A stretch of 64,000 nt of DNA from Roseomonas sp. CECT 9278 (GTDB lineage Bacteria; Pseudomonadota; Alphaproteobacteria; Acetobacterales; Acetobacteraceae), in contig NZ_CAKKLX010000002.1 of the NCBI RefSeq assembly GCF_918698155.1, positions 173,498 to 237,497 on the forward strand, given 5' to 3'. Of the stretch, positions 49,658-58,336 are shown piece after piece (the first letter of the stretch is position 1; every line of letters begins with the position of its first letter). Below the pieces are notes generated by a model. That model ran no database searches. It had not been told where the DNA came from and saw nothing but the letters and a program-made list of their open reading frames with translations. A program made the position numbers and the translations under genes.

Positions 49658-50781
49658 CAGCGGACCTCCAGCTCGGCCTGCAACGCGCCCGAGGCCTTGA
49701 TCGCCTGCAGGATGGTGATGAGGTCGCGCGGCCCCACGCCCAGGCTGTTCAGCCCGCGCACCAGGTCCTGCAGCGTGACCGCTTGCGGCAGCACGCCCAG
49801 CCGCCGGTTGGACTGGTCGTCGACCTCGACGCTGGTGCGCGGCACCACCACCGTCTCGCCCCCCGCCAGCGCGTTGGGCTGGCTGACCTGGGGGGTTTCG
49901 GTGACGCGGATCGTCAGGTTGCCCTGCGCGATCGCCACGGTGGAGACACGCACGTTGGAGCCCATCACGATGGTGCCGGAGGCCTCGTCGATCACCACGC
50001 GGGCGATCTGGTCCGGCGTGACGCGCAGCTGTTCGATGGCGGACAGGAACACCACCGGGTTGCGGCCGCCCAGGCTGACCGTGACGGTGCGCGAATCGGT
50101 GGCGGCGGCCAGGTCGCCGCGCTGGGAGCGGTTGATCGCCTCGGCGATGCGGCGCGCGGTGGTCAGGTCCGGGTTGCGCAGCGCCAGGCGGACGCGGTCG
50201 CGCCCGGCCAGGGCGAAGGGGACCTCGCGCTCCACGATGGCGCCGTTGGAGATGCGCCCGGCGGTCGGCACCCCGCGCGTGACCGAGGCCCCGGCGCCGC
50301 GCGCGCTGATCGCCCCGGTCGCGACGGCGCCCTGCGCCACCGCATAGACCTCCCCGTCCGCGCCGAGCAGCGGGGTGACCAGCAGCGTGCCGCCGGTGAG
50401 GTTGGTGGCGTCGCCGAGCGCCGAGACCGAGATGTCGATGCGGCTGCCCGGCCGCGCAAACGGCGGCAGGTTGGCGGTGATCATCACCGCGGCGACGTTG
50501 CGGGTATCGAGCTGGCGTTCCTGGTCGCGCGTATTGACGCCGAGGCGTTCCAGCATGCCGACCAGCGACTGGCGGGTGAAGACGGCGGAGCGCAGCCGGT
50601 CCCCGGTGCCGTTCAGCCCGACCACCAGGCCGTAGCCGACCAGCTGGTTGTCGCGCACGCCCTCGACATCCGCGATGTCCTTGATGCGGACCTCCTGCGC
50701 CAGGCCGGGCAGGGCCAGGCCGAAGGCCAGCAGCAGGGCGGCCAGCAGGGTCTTCGTGCTCGCGTAAGCATTGGTGGCCAA
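49657..50781 (-). CDS. flgI: Flagellar P-ring protein FlgI
   Basis: A 374-aa periplasmic P-ring subunit. The start is proposed at the TTG at 50781: GGGAGAGG lies upstream, the protein then begins with a Sec signal (TLLAALLLAFGLALPGLAQE), and the total length matches FlgI. The frame remains open to 51234, but that is not plausible. Landmarks: VRIKDIADVEGVRDNQLVGY, GLVVGLNGTGDRL and the C-terminal GVGPRDLITILQAIKASGAL. Transcribed from a sigma-54 promoter ~110 bp upstream, divergent to fliX. Confidence 0.93.
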   Translation of the reverse strand: MATNAYASTKTLLAALLLAFGLALPGLAQEVRIKDIADVEGVRDNQLVGYGLVVGLNGTGDRLRSAVFTRQSLVGMLERLGVNTRDQERQLDTRNVAAVMITANLPPFARPGSRIDISVSALGDATNLTGGTLLVTPLLGADGEVYAVAQGAVATGAISARGAGASVTRGVPTAGRISNGAIVEREVPFALAGRDRVRLALRNPDLTTARRIAEAINRSQRGDLAAATDSRTVTVSLGGRNPVVFLSAIEQLRVTPDQIARVVIDEASGTIVMGSNVRVSTVAIAQGNLTIRVTETPQVSQPNALAGGETVVVPRTSVEVDDQSNRRLGVLPQAVTLQDLVRGLNSLGVGPRDLITILQAIKASGALQAELEVR

Positions 50782-50888
50782 GATGCCTCTCCCGCAGGCC
50801 GCCGGCGCGGCATGGTTGCCGGTGCGCCGCACCGCCGGCCTGCGGGGCAGGGCGGCGGGGCAGGGCACGGTCGGCGCGGATGGACAGC

Positions 50889-50903
50889 GCAAGCGGCGTG
50901 CCA
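50889..50903 (-). promoter_or_regulatory. Sigma-54 promoter for flgI
   Basis: Minus strand reads TGGCACG-CCGC-TTGC, with the -24 element at 50903-50897 and the -12 element at 50892-50889. The match to the TGGCACG-N4-TTGC consensus is complete. It points to flgI, whose start is about 108 nt from the -12 element. Class III flagellar operons of alphaproteobacteria are sigma-54/FlbD dependent, and FliX, encoded divergently, is the FlbD modulator. Confidence 0.88.
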
Positions 50904-50990
50904 GGACGAAGCCCCGCCGGGCGGTGGCGCAGGGCGGCAGGGCTTGCCGGGCAGCGGCGAAGCCTGCCGCAGGGCGGAAGGAGAGGGTGC

Positions 50991-51413
50991 ATGGCGCCGA
51001 TTCGCGGCGTGGGTGGCGGGACGACGATCCGCGGCGGGCGCGCGCCCCGCGGCGCGGGGGGCGGATTCCACCTCGGTGCCGGGGTGGCCGAGTCCGGCGC
51101 GACGGAGGCCGCCGAACGCCCGGCCGCGGCCTCGGCGATCGGGCTGCTGGCGCTGCAGGAAACCGCCCCGGCGGCCGAGCGCGACGCGCGCGCCCATCGC
51201 CGCGGGGAGGCGATGCTGCGCGAGCTTGCTGCATTGCAGCGAGACCTGTTGGCCGGGCGGTCGGACCCGGCCCGTCTTCACAGCCTGCTTGAACTCACGA
51301 CCGGGGAGGCGGCGGCCGACCCGGTGCTGCGCGACGCCGTGGCGGCGATCGCGCTGCGGGTCCGTATCGAGCTTGCGCGGCGGCAGACCGCGGCTTTCCT
51401 GTCACCGGACTGA
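50991..51413 (+). CDS. fliX: Flagellar assembly regulator FliX
   Basis: A 140-aa protein. ATG at 50991 follows AAGGAGAGG closely. The Gly/Arg-rich N-terminus (MAPIRGVGGGTTIRGGRAPR) and the helical C-terminal domain (RGEAMLRELAALQRDLLAGR, LHSLLELTTGEAAADPVLRD) match FliX. In Caulobacter FliX couples early flagellar assembly to FlbD activity. The divergent position to flgI is the conserved arrangement. Confidence 0.92.
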   Translation: MAPIRGVGGGTTIRGGRAPRGAGGGFHLGAGVAESGATEAAERPAAASAIGLLALQETAPAAERDARAHRRGEAMLRELAALQRDLLAGRSDPARLHSLLELTTGEAAADPVLRDAVAAIALRVRIELARRQTAAFLSPD

Positions 51414-51556
51414 AAACCACGCTGTTTCAGGGATTTGTCGTCAAACCCCCCTTTTCTTTCCGGCAGCCCCGCGTCTATGTTCCGCCCGCTTTGAACGGGG
51501 GTATCGGGTCGCTGTCGGGAAGGCGGCCCGGACCCGGCGCCGGGGGAATTGGACTG

Positions 51557-51973
51557 ATGCTCGTGACGCTGCCGCCCGACTATCGCCCCTCGGACTCCGA
51601 GGAGTTCATGAACCCGGTGCAGCTGGAGTACTTCCGGCAGAAGCTGCTGCGATGGCGCCAGGACCTGTTGCGCGAGGCGGGCGAGACGCTCTCCTCCCTG
51701 TCCGAGGGCGGCATCGCCGAGCCCGACCTCACGGACCGCGCCTCCGTCGAGACCGACCGGGCGCTGGAACTCCGCACGCGGGACCGCGCCCGCAAGCTGA
51801 TCAGCAAGATCGACCAGGCGCTCGATCGGATCGAGACCGGCACCTACGGCTATTGCGAGGAAAGCGGCGAGCCGATCGGCCTGCGCCGGCTGGAGGCGCG
51901 CCCCATCGCGACCATGAGCATCGAGGCGCAGGAGCGCCACGAGCGGATGGAGCGCGTCCACCGCGACGATTGA
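51557..51973 (+). CDS. dksA: DksA-type transcription factor (cysteine-poor)
   Basis: A 138-aa RNA polymerase secondary-channel regulator. Coiled-coil start FMNPVQLEYFRQKLLRWRQD, the acidic tip region LTDRASVETDRALELRTRDR, and the zinc-finger region YGYCEESGEPIGLRRLEARP followed by MSIEAQERHERMERVHRDD. Only one of the four zinc Cys is present, the normal state for alphaproteobacterial DksA, which works without zinc. ATG at 51557. It has a 143-bp leader after fliX. Confidence 0.94.
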   Translation: MLVTLPPDYRPSDSEEFMNPVQLEYFRQKLLRWRQDLLREAGETLSSLSEGGIAEPDLTDRASVETDRALELRTRDRARKLISKIDQALDRIETGTYGYCEESGEPIGLRRLEARPIATMSIEAQERHERMERVHRDD

Positions 51974-51982
51974 GGCGCGCGC

Positions 51983-52411
51983 CTACCACCCCTTGCGCAG
52001 CATCGGCCAGGTCGCGACCAGCAGCGGCACGGTCGCCACCAGCCCCCAGGTGATCCAGCGCCGGCACAGCCGCCAATAGCCGGGCGGGATCGGCGCGCCG
52101 GCGCCGAAATCGCGCGCCATCCTGGCCTGCTTCACCTGGATCGGAACCAGCACACCGAGCCAGATCGCGCCCGCCAGCACGAACATCACCGTCGACCACG
52201 CGATCCAGTCATCGCGAAGCACGTCGAACCCCGCGGTCCAGGCGGCGCCGAAGCCGCCAACCACGAGCAGCACCACCCCCCACAGCGTGAAGAACAGGTC
52301 GGTGGTCGTCACCAGGCGCTGGGCGAAGGCGATGACCGCGGGGTCGCGCGTACGGTCGGCCGCGAGCTTCCAGATCGACGTGACGGTGACGTTGCCCAGC
52401 AGCAGGACCAC
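51983..52411 (-). CDS. DUF2269 family membrane protein
   Basis: A 142-aa (from GTG 52411) protein with four hydrophobic segments and the HVLGVVLLLGNVTVTSIWKL family signature partly upstream of this start. Codons before it (IYDTWVFLHVLG) belong to the conserved N-terminus, and the only RBS (GGGAGG) lies 5 nt before an ATC at 52447. The real start may therefore be that ATC, adding 12 residues. Function unknown. Confidence 0.8.
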   Translation of the reverse strand: MVLLLGNVTVTSIWKLAADRTRDPAVIAFAQRLVTTTDLFFTLWGVVLLVVGGFGAAWTAGFDVLRDDWIAWSTVMFVLAGAIWLGVLVPIQVKQARMARDFGAGAPIPPGYWRLCRRWITWGLVATVPLLVATWPMLRKGW

Positions 52412-52547
52412 GCCCAGGACGTGGAGGAAAACCCAGGTGTCGTAGATACGTGCCTCCCGCCGTTCGAACCGGGCGCCCGCGTGACGGCGCCCGCCAAGGC
52501 AACGCGCCAGGGGAGGATTCGTCGCCGCGCCGTCGGCCGGCGGGGAG

Positions 52548-53255
52548 TCAGGCCAGGGTGGGCGGCGGGTCGTCGAGCCCGGGCGGCGCGACGGCGAGCG
52601 GGTCGCGGTCGATCAGCCCAGGATCGTCTTCCGCGACGCGCCCGACGCGCGTGCCGACCGGCCAGAAGGCCAGCAGCGAATCCTCCGCCGGCTTGAGCAG
52701 CGCGGCGGGATCATCGCCGTGCAGCCAATCCTCCCAGGCCGGGCGCGGCAGAATCACCGGCATCCGGTCGTGCAGCAGCGCCTGGCGGCCGGCGGCGGCG
52801 CAGGTGACGATGCTGAAGGTCCGCAGCCATTCGCCGTCGGGCTGCTTCCAGCCTTCCCACAGCCCGGCGCAGGTCATCGGTTCGCCAGACGTCAACGAGC
52901 AGGCGAAGGGCTGCTTCGCCTTCCCCTCGGTGCGCCATTCGTAGAAGCCGTCCATCGGCACCAGGCAGCGGCGTTTGGCGAAGGCGTCGCGGAAGGCGGG
53001 TTTTTCCGCGACCGTCTCGCCGCGCGCGTTCATCATGCGCGCCGCACCCGTCGCGTCCTTCGACCAGCGCGGCACCAGGCCCCAGCGCAGCACATCGAGG
53101 TGCCGCGCGCCGGTCTCGGGATGGCGGCGGATCACCAGGCCCTCCTGCGTCGGCGCCTTGTTGAAGGATGGCAGCAGGTTCGGCGTGGCATTCGTGGTGG
53201 CGTAGTACCGCGCGATGTCGCCCGACCCGCGCGCCTGGAAATACCGTCCGCACAT
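52548..53255 (-). CDS. yedK: SOS response-associated peptidase YedK/HMCES-type
   Basis: A 235-aa SRAP-domain protein. Start MCGRYFQARGSGDIARYYAT puts the catalytic Cys at position 2 after Met removal, as required for the thiazolidine crosslink to abasic sites in single-stranded DNA. Further motifs: MMNARGETVAEKPAFRDAFA, KRRCLVPMDGFYEWR and the active-site His region LLHDRMPVIL. The upstream extension of the frame would bury the Cys and is rejected. Confidence 0.95.
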   Translation of the reverse strand: MCGRYFQARGSGDIARYYATTNATPNLLPSFNKAPTQEGLVIRRHPETGARHLDVLRWGLVPRWSKDATGAARMMNARGETVAEKPAFRDAFAKRRCLVPMDGFYEWRTEGKAKQPFACSLTSGEPMTCAGLWEGWKQPDGEWLRTFSIVTCAAAGRQALLHDRMPVILPRPAWEDWLHGDDPAALLKPAEDSLLAFWPVGTRVGRVAEDDPGLIDRDPLAVAPPGLDDPPPTLA

Positions 53256-53430
53256 GTGTTTGTCCGCCGGGAGGTTTGCCGCCACGCCAACCCTAACCGC
53301 CCGGCGCAAGGGGGGGCAAAGCAGCCCCCCCTAGGCCCCCCGGCCACGGCGCACCGCGGCGGCCCTCCTGTTCGGTGGCGGTGGCGCGGCCGGTGCGTCT
53401 ACGCTGCGCCCCCGCAACGGAGCACCGCCC

Positions 53431-55152
53431 ATGGCCCAGACCGCCGCCGATTTCCTCGCCGCCAGCCTCGAAGCCGCGGGGGTCAAGCGCATCTACGGCG
53501 TGGTCGGCGACAGCCTGAACGGCGTCACCGACAGCCTGCGCCGGCGCGGCGCGATCGACTGGGTGCATGTCCGCCACGAGGAAGCCGCCGCCTTCGCCGC
53601 CGGCGCCGAGGCGCAGCTCACCGGCCAGCTGGCGGTCTGCGCGGGCAGCTGTGGGCCGGGCAACCTGCACCTCATCAACGGGCTGTATGACTGCCAGCGT
53701 TCCGGCGCGCCGGTGCTCGCGCTGGCCGCGCATATTCCCAGCAGCGAGATCGGCATCGACTACTTCCAGGCCACGCACCCCGAGATCCTGTTCCAGGGTT
53801 GCAGCCACTATGTCGAGCTGGTGTCGAACCCCGCCATGCTGCCGCAGGTGCTGCAGCGGGCGATGCGCGTGGCCGTCGCGCGCCGCGGCGTCGCGGTGGT
53901 GGTGCTGCCGGGCGACGTGGCGCTGAAGCCGCTGGCGGCGACGCCCGCGCCCTGGGTGGCGCCGGAGCCGCCGCGCATCATCCCGGCGGTCGACGAACTC
54001 GCGAAATTCGCCGCGCTGCTGAACACGTCAGGCCGGACCACGCTGCTGTGCGGGGCGGGCTGCGCCGGCGCGCAGGCCGAGGTGATGGCGCTGGCGGGCA
54101 AGCTCAAGGCGCCCATCGTCCATGCGCTGCGCGGCAAGGAACACCTGGAATACGACAACCCCTACGATGTCGGCATGACCGGCTTCATCGGCTTCGCTTC
54201 CGGCTACGCCGCGATGAAGGACTGCGAGACGCTGGTCATCCTGGGATCGGGTTTCCCCTACCGGCAGTTCTATCCGGAGGGCGCGCAGGTGGTGCAGGTC
54301 GACATCAGCCCCGAGGCGCTGGGCAATCGCTGCCCGCTCACGCTCGGCCTGGTGGGGGATGTGCGGGCGACATTGGCGGCGGTGCTGCCGGTGATCGACG
54401 ACAAGCCCGATCGCGCCCACCTGGATGCCGCGCTGGCGCATTACGCCACGTCGCGCCGCGACCTCGACGCGCTGGCCGAGAGCCGGCCGGACAGCGACAT
54501 CATCCACCCGCAATACCTCTCGCGCCTGGTCAGCGAGCTGGCGGCGGACGACGCGGTCATCACCTGCGATGTCGGCACGCCGACCGTCTGGGCGGCGCGC
54601 TACATCCGCATGAACGGGCGGCGCCGGCTGCTCGGGTCGTTCAACCATGGCTCCATGGCGGGCGCGATGGTGCAGGCGATCGGCGCGCAATCCGCGCATC
54701 CGGGACGCCAGGTGGTCGCGATGTCGGGCGATGGCGGCTTCACCATGGCGATGGGCGACCTGATCACGCTCACGCAGATGGGCCTGCCGGTGAAGGTGGT
54801 GGTGCTGAACAACGGCACGCTGGGCTTCGTGGAGCTGGAGATGAAGGCGGCCGGCTTCCTCGACACCGGGGTGGAGCTGAAGAATCCCGACTTCGCGGCG
54901 ATGGCGAATGCGATGGGCATCAAGGGCATTCGCGTCGAGAAGCCGCAGGCGCTGCGCGGCGCGTTGATCGAGGCGCTGGCCCATGACGGCCCGGCGCTGG
55001 TCGATGTGGTCAGCGCGCGGCAGGAGCTGGTGATCCCGCCCAAGACCAGCTTCGGCCATGTCCGCGACTTCGGCCTGTTCATGCTGAAGGCGGTGATGGA
55101 CGGGCGCGCGCGCGAGGTGGTGGACCTGGCGAAGGTGAACCTGCGCCGCTGA
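53431..55152 (+). CDS. poxB: Pyruvate dehydrogenase (quinone)/pyruvate oxidase PoxB-like
   Basis: A 573-aa thiamine-diphosphate enzyme. N-terminal pyrimidine domain with the catalytic Glu in [20 protein letters not shown], then [18 protein letters not shown]. Central FAD-type domain begins near [16 protein letters not shown]-terminal pyrophosphate motif [20 protein letters not shown] and [13 protein letters not shown] near residues 430-465. It probably decarboxylates pyruvate to acetate with quinone reduction at the membrane. The gene is monocistronic and followed by a hairpin. Confidence 0.93.
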   Translation: MAQTAADFLAASLEAAGVKRIYGVVGDSLNGVTDSLRRRGAIDWVHVRHEEAAAFAAGAEAQLTGQLAVCAGSCGPGNLHLINGLYDCQRSGAPVLALAAHIPSSEIGIDYFQATHPEILFQGCSHYVELVSNPAMLPQVLQRAMRVAVARRGVAVVVLPGDVALKPLAATPAPWVAPEPPRIIPAVDELAKFAALLNTSGRTTLLCGAGCAGAQAEVMALAGKLKAPIVHALRGKEHLEYDNPYDVGMTGFIGFASGYAAMKDCETLVILGSGFPYRQFYPEGAQVVQVDISPEALGNRCPLTLGLVGDVRATLAAVLPVIDDKPDRAHLDAALAHYATSRRDLDALAESRPDSDIIHPQYLSRLVSELAADDAVITCDVGTPTVWAARYIRMNGRRRLLGSFNHGSMAGAMVQAIGAQSAHPGRQVVAMSGDGGFTMAMGDLITLTQMGLPVKVVVLNNGTLGFVELEMKAAGFLDTGVELKNPDFAAMANAMGIKGIRVEKPQALRGALIEALAHDGPALVDVVSARQELVIPPKTSFGHVRDFGLFMLKAVMDGRAREVVDLAKVNLRR

Positions 55153-55157
55153 TTCGC

Positions 55158-55188
55158 CGAAGGCGCCAGGCGCGCCGGGGCGCCTTCG
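55158..55188 (+). terminator. Hairpin terminator candidate after poxB
   Basis: A perfect 10-bp inverted repeat, CGAAGGCGCC and GGCGCCTTCG, with an 11-nt loop, starting 6 nt after the poxB stop. There is only a short T-poor tail (TCATTCA), so termination efficiency is uncertain. Confidence 0.7.
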
Positions 55189-55272
55189 TCATTCAACGTT
55201 CATGCCGGTGCCCCAGGCGCGCAACATCGGCGGTCTTTGGTGCGGCCTCGTTCATCGGAGGCCGCGCCGGCC

Positions 55273-56364
55273 ATGCGCGCACTGCACACTGCGTCCCTGT
55301 CCATTTCCCTGTCGCGCCGAGGATTCGTCGGTGCCGCGCTTGGCAGCCTGCCGGCCTTCGGCGCTGCCGCGCAGGAGAGGTCCCAGTCGCTGAGCGGCGC
55401 GGGATCGACCTTCGTCCAGCCGCTGATGGACCGTTGGGGCCGCGCCTTCGCGGCGCATGAGGGGGAGGGCGGCGCCGCGGTGGCGGGCTATGCGCGGCTC
55501 GACTACGAACCGGTCGGTTCGGCCGGTGGCGTGGTGCGGCTGCTCCAGGGCGCGGTCGACTTCGCGGCGACCGACGTGGCGATGGCGCCCGAGGAACTGG
55601 ACCGCCACGGCCTCGCGCAGTTCCCGGTCGTGAGCGGCGGCGTCGCGGTGGCGGTGAACCTGCCGCTGCCGACCGGCGCGACGCCGCGCCTGAGCGGTGC
55701 CGTCCTGGCGCGCATCGGCCTCGGGCAGATCACGCGCTGGTCCGACCCCGCCATCGCCGCGCTGCAGGATGGCGTCGCGATGCCCGACGCGCCGATCACG
55801 GTGCTGCGCCGCGCCGACGGATCCGGCACCACCTGGAACTACACCGCCTTCCTGGCGCGACGCAGCGAGGCCTGGCGCACTGCGCCGGGCGTGGGCTGGA
55901 GCGTCCCCTGGCCGGTCGGCACCGCCGCGCGCGGCACGCGCGGCATGGTCGAGGCGCTGCGGGCGACGCCCGGCGCCATCGCCTATCTCGAGGCAGGCGA
56001 GGCGGCGCGCAGCGGGATGCGCGTGGCCGCGATCGACAATGCCGCCGGGCGCTTCGTGATCCCGGATGCGGCGGCACTCGATGCCGGGCTGGCTGCGCTG
56101 CCCTGGGCGACGGCGCGGCATTTCCATCAGGAGGTGGCGGAACCGCTGGTCGCCGATGCCTATCCGATCCTCGCGACGGTCTTCGCGGTGATGCGCCGGC
56201 GGCCGGCCTCCGCGACGGGCAGCCGCGCCGCGCTGGCGTTCTTCCGGATGGGCCTGGCCGAGCGCGCCGACGATGCGCGGGCGCTGGGCTTCGTGCCGCT
56301 GAGCCCCGCCCTGGTGTCCCAGGTCGCCGCCCATTGGCCCGCCGTGATCCGCGGCGCGCGCTGA
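55273..56364 (+). CDS. PstS-like phosphate-binding protein
   Basis: A 363-aa periplasmic binding protein of the PstS type. The signal carries a twin-arginine-like motif (SLSRRGFVGAALGSLPAFG). Phosphate-site motifs: SLSGAGSTFVQPLMDRWG, YEPVGSAGGVVRLLQGAVDF, FAATDVAMAPEEL, RADGSGTTWNYTAFLAR. The start at 55273 is chosen over one 12 codons earlier. No pstCAB follow; the Na/Pi symporter gene is 39 nt downstream, so the pair may serve phosphate uptake together. Confidence 0.9.
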   Translation: MRALHTASLSISLSRRGFVGAALGSLPAFGAAAQERSQSLSGAGSTFVQPLMDRWGRAFAAHEGEGGAAVAGYARLDYEPVGSAGGVVRLLQGAVDFAATDVAMAPEELDRHGLAQFPVVSGGVAVAVNLPLPTGATPRLSGAVLARIGLGQITRWSDPAIAALQDGVAMPDAPITVLRRADGSGTTWNYTAFLARRSEAWRTAPGVGWSVPWPVGTAARGTRGMVEALRATPGAIAYLEAGEAARSGMRVAAIDNAAGRFVIPDAAALDAGLAALPWATARHFHQEVAEPLVADAYPILATVFAVMRRRPASATGSRAALAFFRMGLAERADDARALGFVPLSPALVSQVAAHWPAVIRGAR

Positions 56365-56403
56365 ACACCACCCGAACCGAACACCGACGCCAGGAGCGCG
56401 TGC

Positions 56404-58098
56404 ATGCAGGTTGATATCTTCACCCAGGTCATCGTGCCTGTGGTCGGCGGCCTCGGCATCTTCATGCTGGGGCTCGAGTTCATGTCGAACGGCATCCAGG
56501 CGCTGGCGGTCGCGCGGATGCGCGACCTGCTGGCGCGCTTCGCCGGCACGCCGATCAAGGGGGTGCTGGCGGGCACCTTCATCACCGGCATCATCCAGTC
56601 CTCGACCGCCATGACGGTGATGACGGTGGGGCTGGTGAATGCGGGCGTGGTCGGGCTGCGCCCGGCGATCAGCGTGATCATGGGGGCCAATATCGGCACC
56701 ACCATCGGCAACGGGCTGATCGCGCTGCCGCTCGGGCCGCTCGGGCTGCTGCTGGGGGGCTGCTTCGCGCTGCTGTACATCTTCGCGAAGTCCGACAAGG
56801 TGAAGAACATCGCGCTGGCGTGCATGGGCTTCGCGCTGATCTTCTACGGGCTGAACCTGATGACCGGCGGCCTGCGCCCGCTGCGCAACATGCCCGAGGT
56901 GATGAGCGTCATCTCCTCGCTGCGCGCCGACAGCTGGGGCGGGTTGCTGACCTGCGTGCTGACGGCGGCCTTCGTGACCGCGCTGATCCATTCGTCGTCG
57001 GCGACCATCGGCATCGTCATGGGCCTGGGGTCGGCCGGTGTGCTCGACTGGCAGACCGCGGTGGCCTTCTCGCTCGGCGTCGACCTCGGCACCACGATCA
57101 CGTCGTGGATGGCCTCGCTGAACCTGTCGAAGAACGCCAAGCGGGCGGCGTACGCGCACATCACCTTCAACATCATCGGCGTGATGGTGACGATACCGCT
57201 GTTCTTCGTGTCGATGGACGTCCTGCAATGGGCGATGGGCTGGTTCGGCGGCGACCCCGGCGTGCCGGTGATCATCAACGGCCGCGAGACCTTCCCGCTG
57301 GTGCCGGTCGCGGTCGGCCTGTATTCGACCGTCTTCAACATCTTCAACGTGGCGCTGCTGTTCCCCTTCACCGGCGTGTTCGAGCGCGTGCTCTCGCGCG
57401 TCGGGCGCAATGCCGAGGAAGACATCGAGGACTATTCGACGCCGAAATTCCTGACCGCCGATGCACGCACCAGCCTGCACACCGCGGTGCCGGCGATCCG
57501 CCAGGAGATCGGGCGCCACCTGCAGGCCAGCGCGCTGTTCCTGCAATCGGCCCGGCGCGTGGCCACCGCGCCCTCCGACCTCGATGAGCACCGCCTGGCG
57601 ATCGACATCCTCTCGCGCGATATCCGGGGCTATGCCGCCGGGCTGTTCGTGCCGGGCATGTCGCGCCACCAGGCCGACCTGGTGGCGAGCCTGATCGAGG
57701 AGGAGGACTTCGCCTCCTCGCTGGCCGAGACCCTGCACCAGGTGGCGCGGCGCGTGCAGCGCGACGAATTCTCGCCCGCCGCGCGCCCGATCGTGGCGGC
57801 GGTGCTCGACCGCGTCGGCACCGCCATGACCCGGGTGCTGCCCAGTGCCGAGGTGGCCGGCCCGCCGGACATGGAGGAACTGCTGGCACTGCGGGCCGAG
57901 GTGCTGGCGCTGGGCGATGACGTGAAGCCCTTCGAGCGCGGCGCGCTGCTCGCGCTGCTCGGCAGTGCCGAGCGCGCCTTCCTGCTGATCGGCCGCATCG
58001 AGGAGGAGCGCCGCTCGGTGCCACGCGCGGTGGCCGAGCCGGTCGTGGTGGAACGCGACAGCGGCTTCGGCGCCGCCATGCCCGCCCCGGCGGAGTGA
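56404..58098 (+). CDS. Na/Pi cotransporter family protein with PhoU-like tail
   Basis: A 564-aa protein. The membrane part has the two QSST/HSSSA repeats of NptA-type symporters: ITGIIQSSTAMTVMTVGLVN and TALIHSSSATIGIVMGLGSA, with about eight to nine helices to residue ~340. The cytoplasmic C-terminal part is helical and PhoU-like (AVPAIRQEIGRHLQASALFL onward). It imports phosphate with sodium, or exports it, as in YjbB. A strong hairpin follows the stop. Confidence 0.92.
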   Translation: MQVDIFTQVIVPVVGGLGIFMLGLEFMSNGIQALAVARMRDLLARFAGTPIKGVLAGTFITGIIQSSTAMTVMTVGLVNAGVVGLRPAISVIMGANIGTTIGNGLIALPLGPLGLLLGGCFALLYIFAKSDKVKNIALACMGFALIFYGLNLMTGGLRPLRNMPEVMSVISSLRADSWGGLLTCVLTAAFVTALIHSSSATIGIVMGLGSAGVLDWQTAVAFSLGVDLGTTITSWMASLNLSKNAKRAAYAHITFNIIGVMVTIPLFFVSMDVLQWAMGWFGGDPGVPVIINGRETFPLVPVAVGLYSTVFNIFNVALLFPFTGVFERVLSRVGRNAEEDIEDYSTPKFLTADARTSLHTAVPAIRQEIGRHLQASALFLQSARRVATAPSDLDEHRLAIDILSRDIRGYAAGLFVPGMSRHQADLVASLIEEEDFASSLAETLHQVARRVQRDEFSPAARPIVAAVLDRVGTAMTRVLPSAEVAGPPDMEELLALRAEVLALGDDVKPFERGALLALLGSAERAFLLIGRIEEERRSVPRAVAEPVVVERDSGFGAAMPAPAE

Positions 58099-58106
58099 GG
58101 CTGACG

Positions 58107-58130
58107 GCGCCGGGGGTTCGCCCCCGGCGT
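58107..58130 (+). terminator. UUCG-tetraloop hairpin after the Na/Pi gene
   Basis: A 9-10 bp GC stem (CGCCGGGGG with CCCCCGGCG) closed by the stable TTCG tetraloop, 8 nt after the stop. The tail is not T-rich, so it may act as a factor-aided terminator or a 3'-end protector. Confidence 0.75.
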
Positions 58131-58289
58131 CGCCCGTGCCAGGGCCGCTGCCGCGCGCCCCGGCTCGCTTCCCGGCCTCCGCAGCCGTGGTGTCACGACC
58201 ATCGCCACCCGATTGGATGCTGCCATCCGGCGTTGGAGCATGCTGCGTTCGCGCGCGCTCACTTCGCAGGCTCTAGCCTGTTGTTTTCA

Positions 58290-58336
58290 GAGCATCTTCA
58301 CGCGTTCAGATGATTCGACCTGAACGCGATCTGTTC
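58290..58336. repeat. AGAGCATC-type palindromic intergenic repeat at the flgH 3' end
   Basis: A 9-bp perfect stem, CGCGTTCAG (58301-58309) with CTGAACGCG (58320-58328) around a 10-nt loop, extended by imperfect complementary arms AGAGCATC and GATCTGTTCT. The right arm ends at the flgH stop codon. From memory the AGAGCATC...GTTCAG layout recurs in intergenic regions of some alphaproteobacteria. It could also terminate flgH transcription. The rest of the 58131-58289 gap shows nothing. Confidence 0.65.

Noticed and set aside
51850..51900. Loss of zinc-finger cysteines in DksA as a defect
   Set aside because: Cysteine-poor DksA proteins are normal in alphaproteobacteria and are functional.
55158..55188. 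Third member of the GCGCC-hairpin repeat family after poxB
   Set aside because: It is a single hairpin with a different loop and a longer stem; better explained as a terminator.
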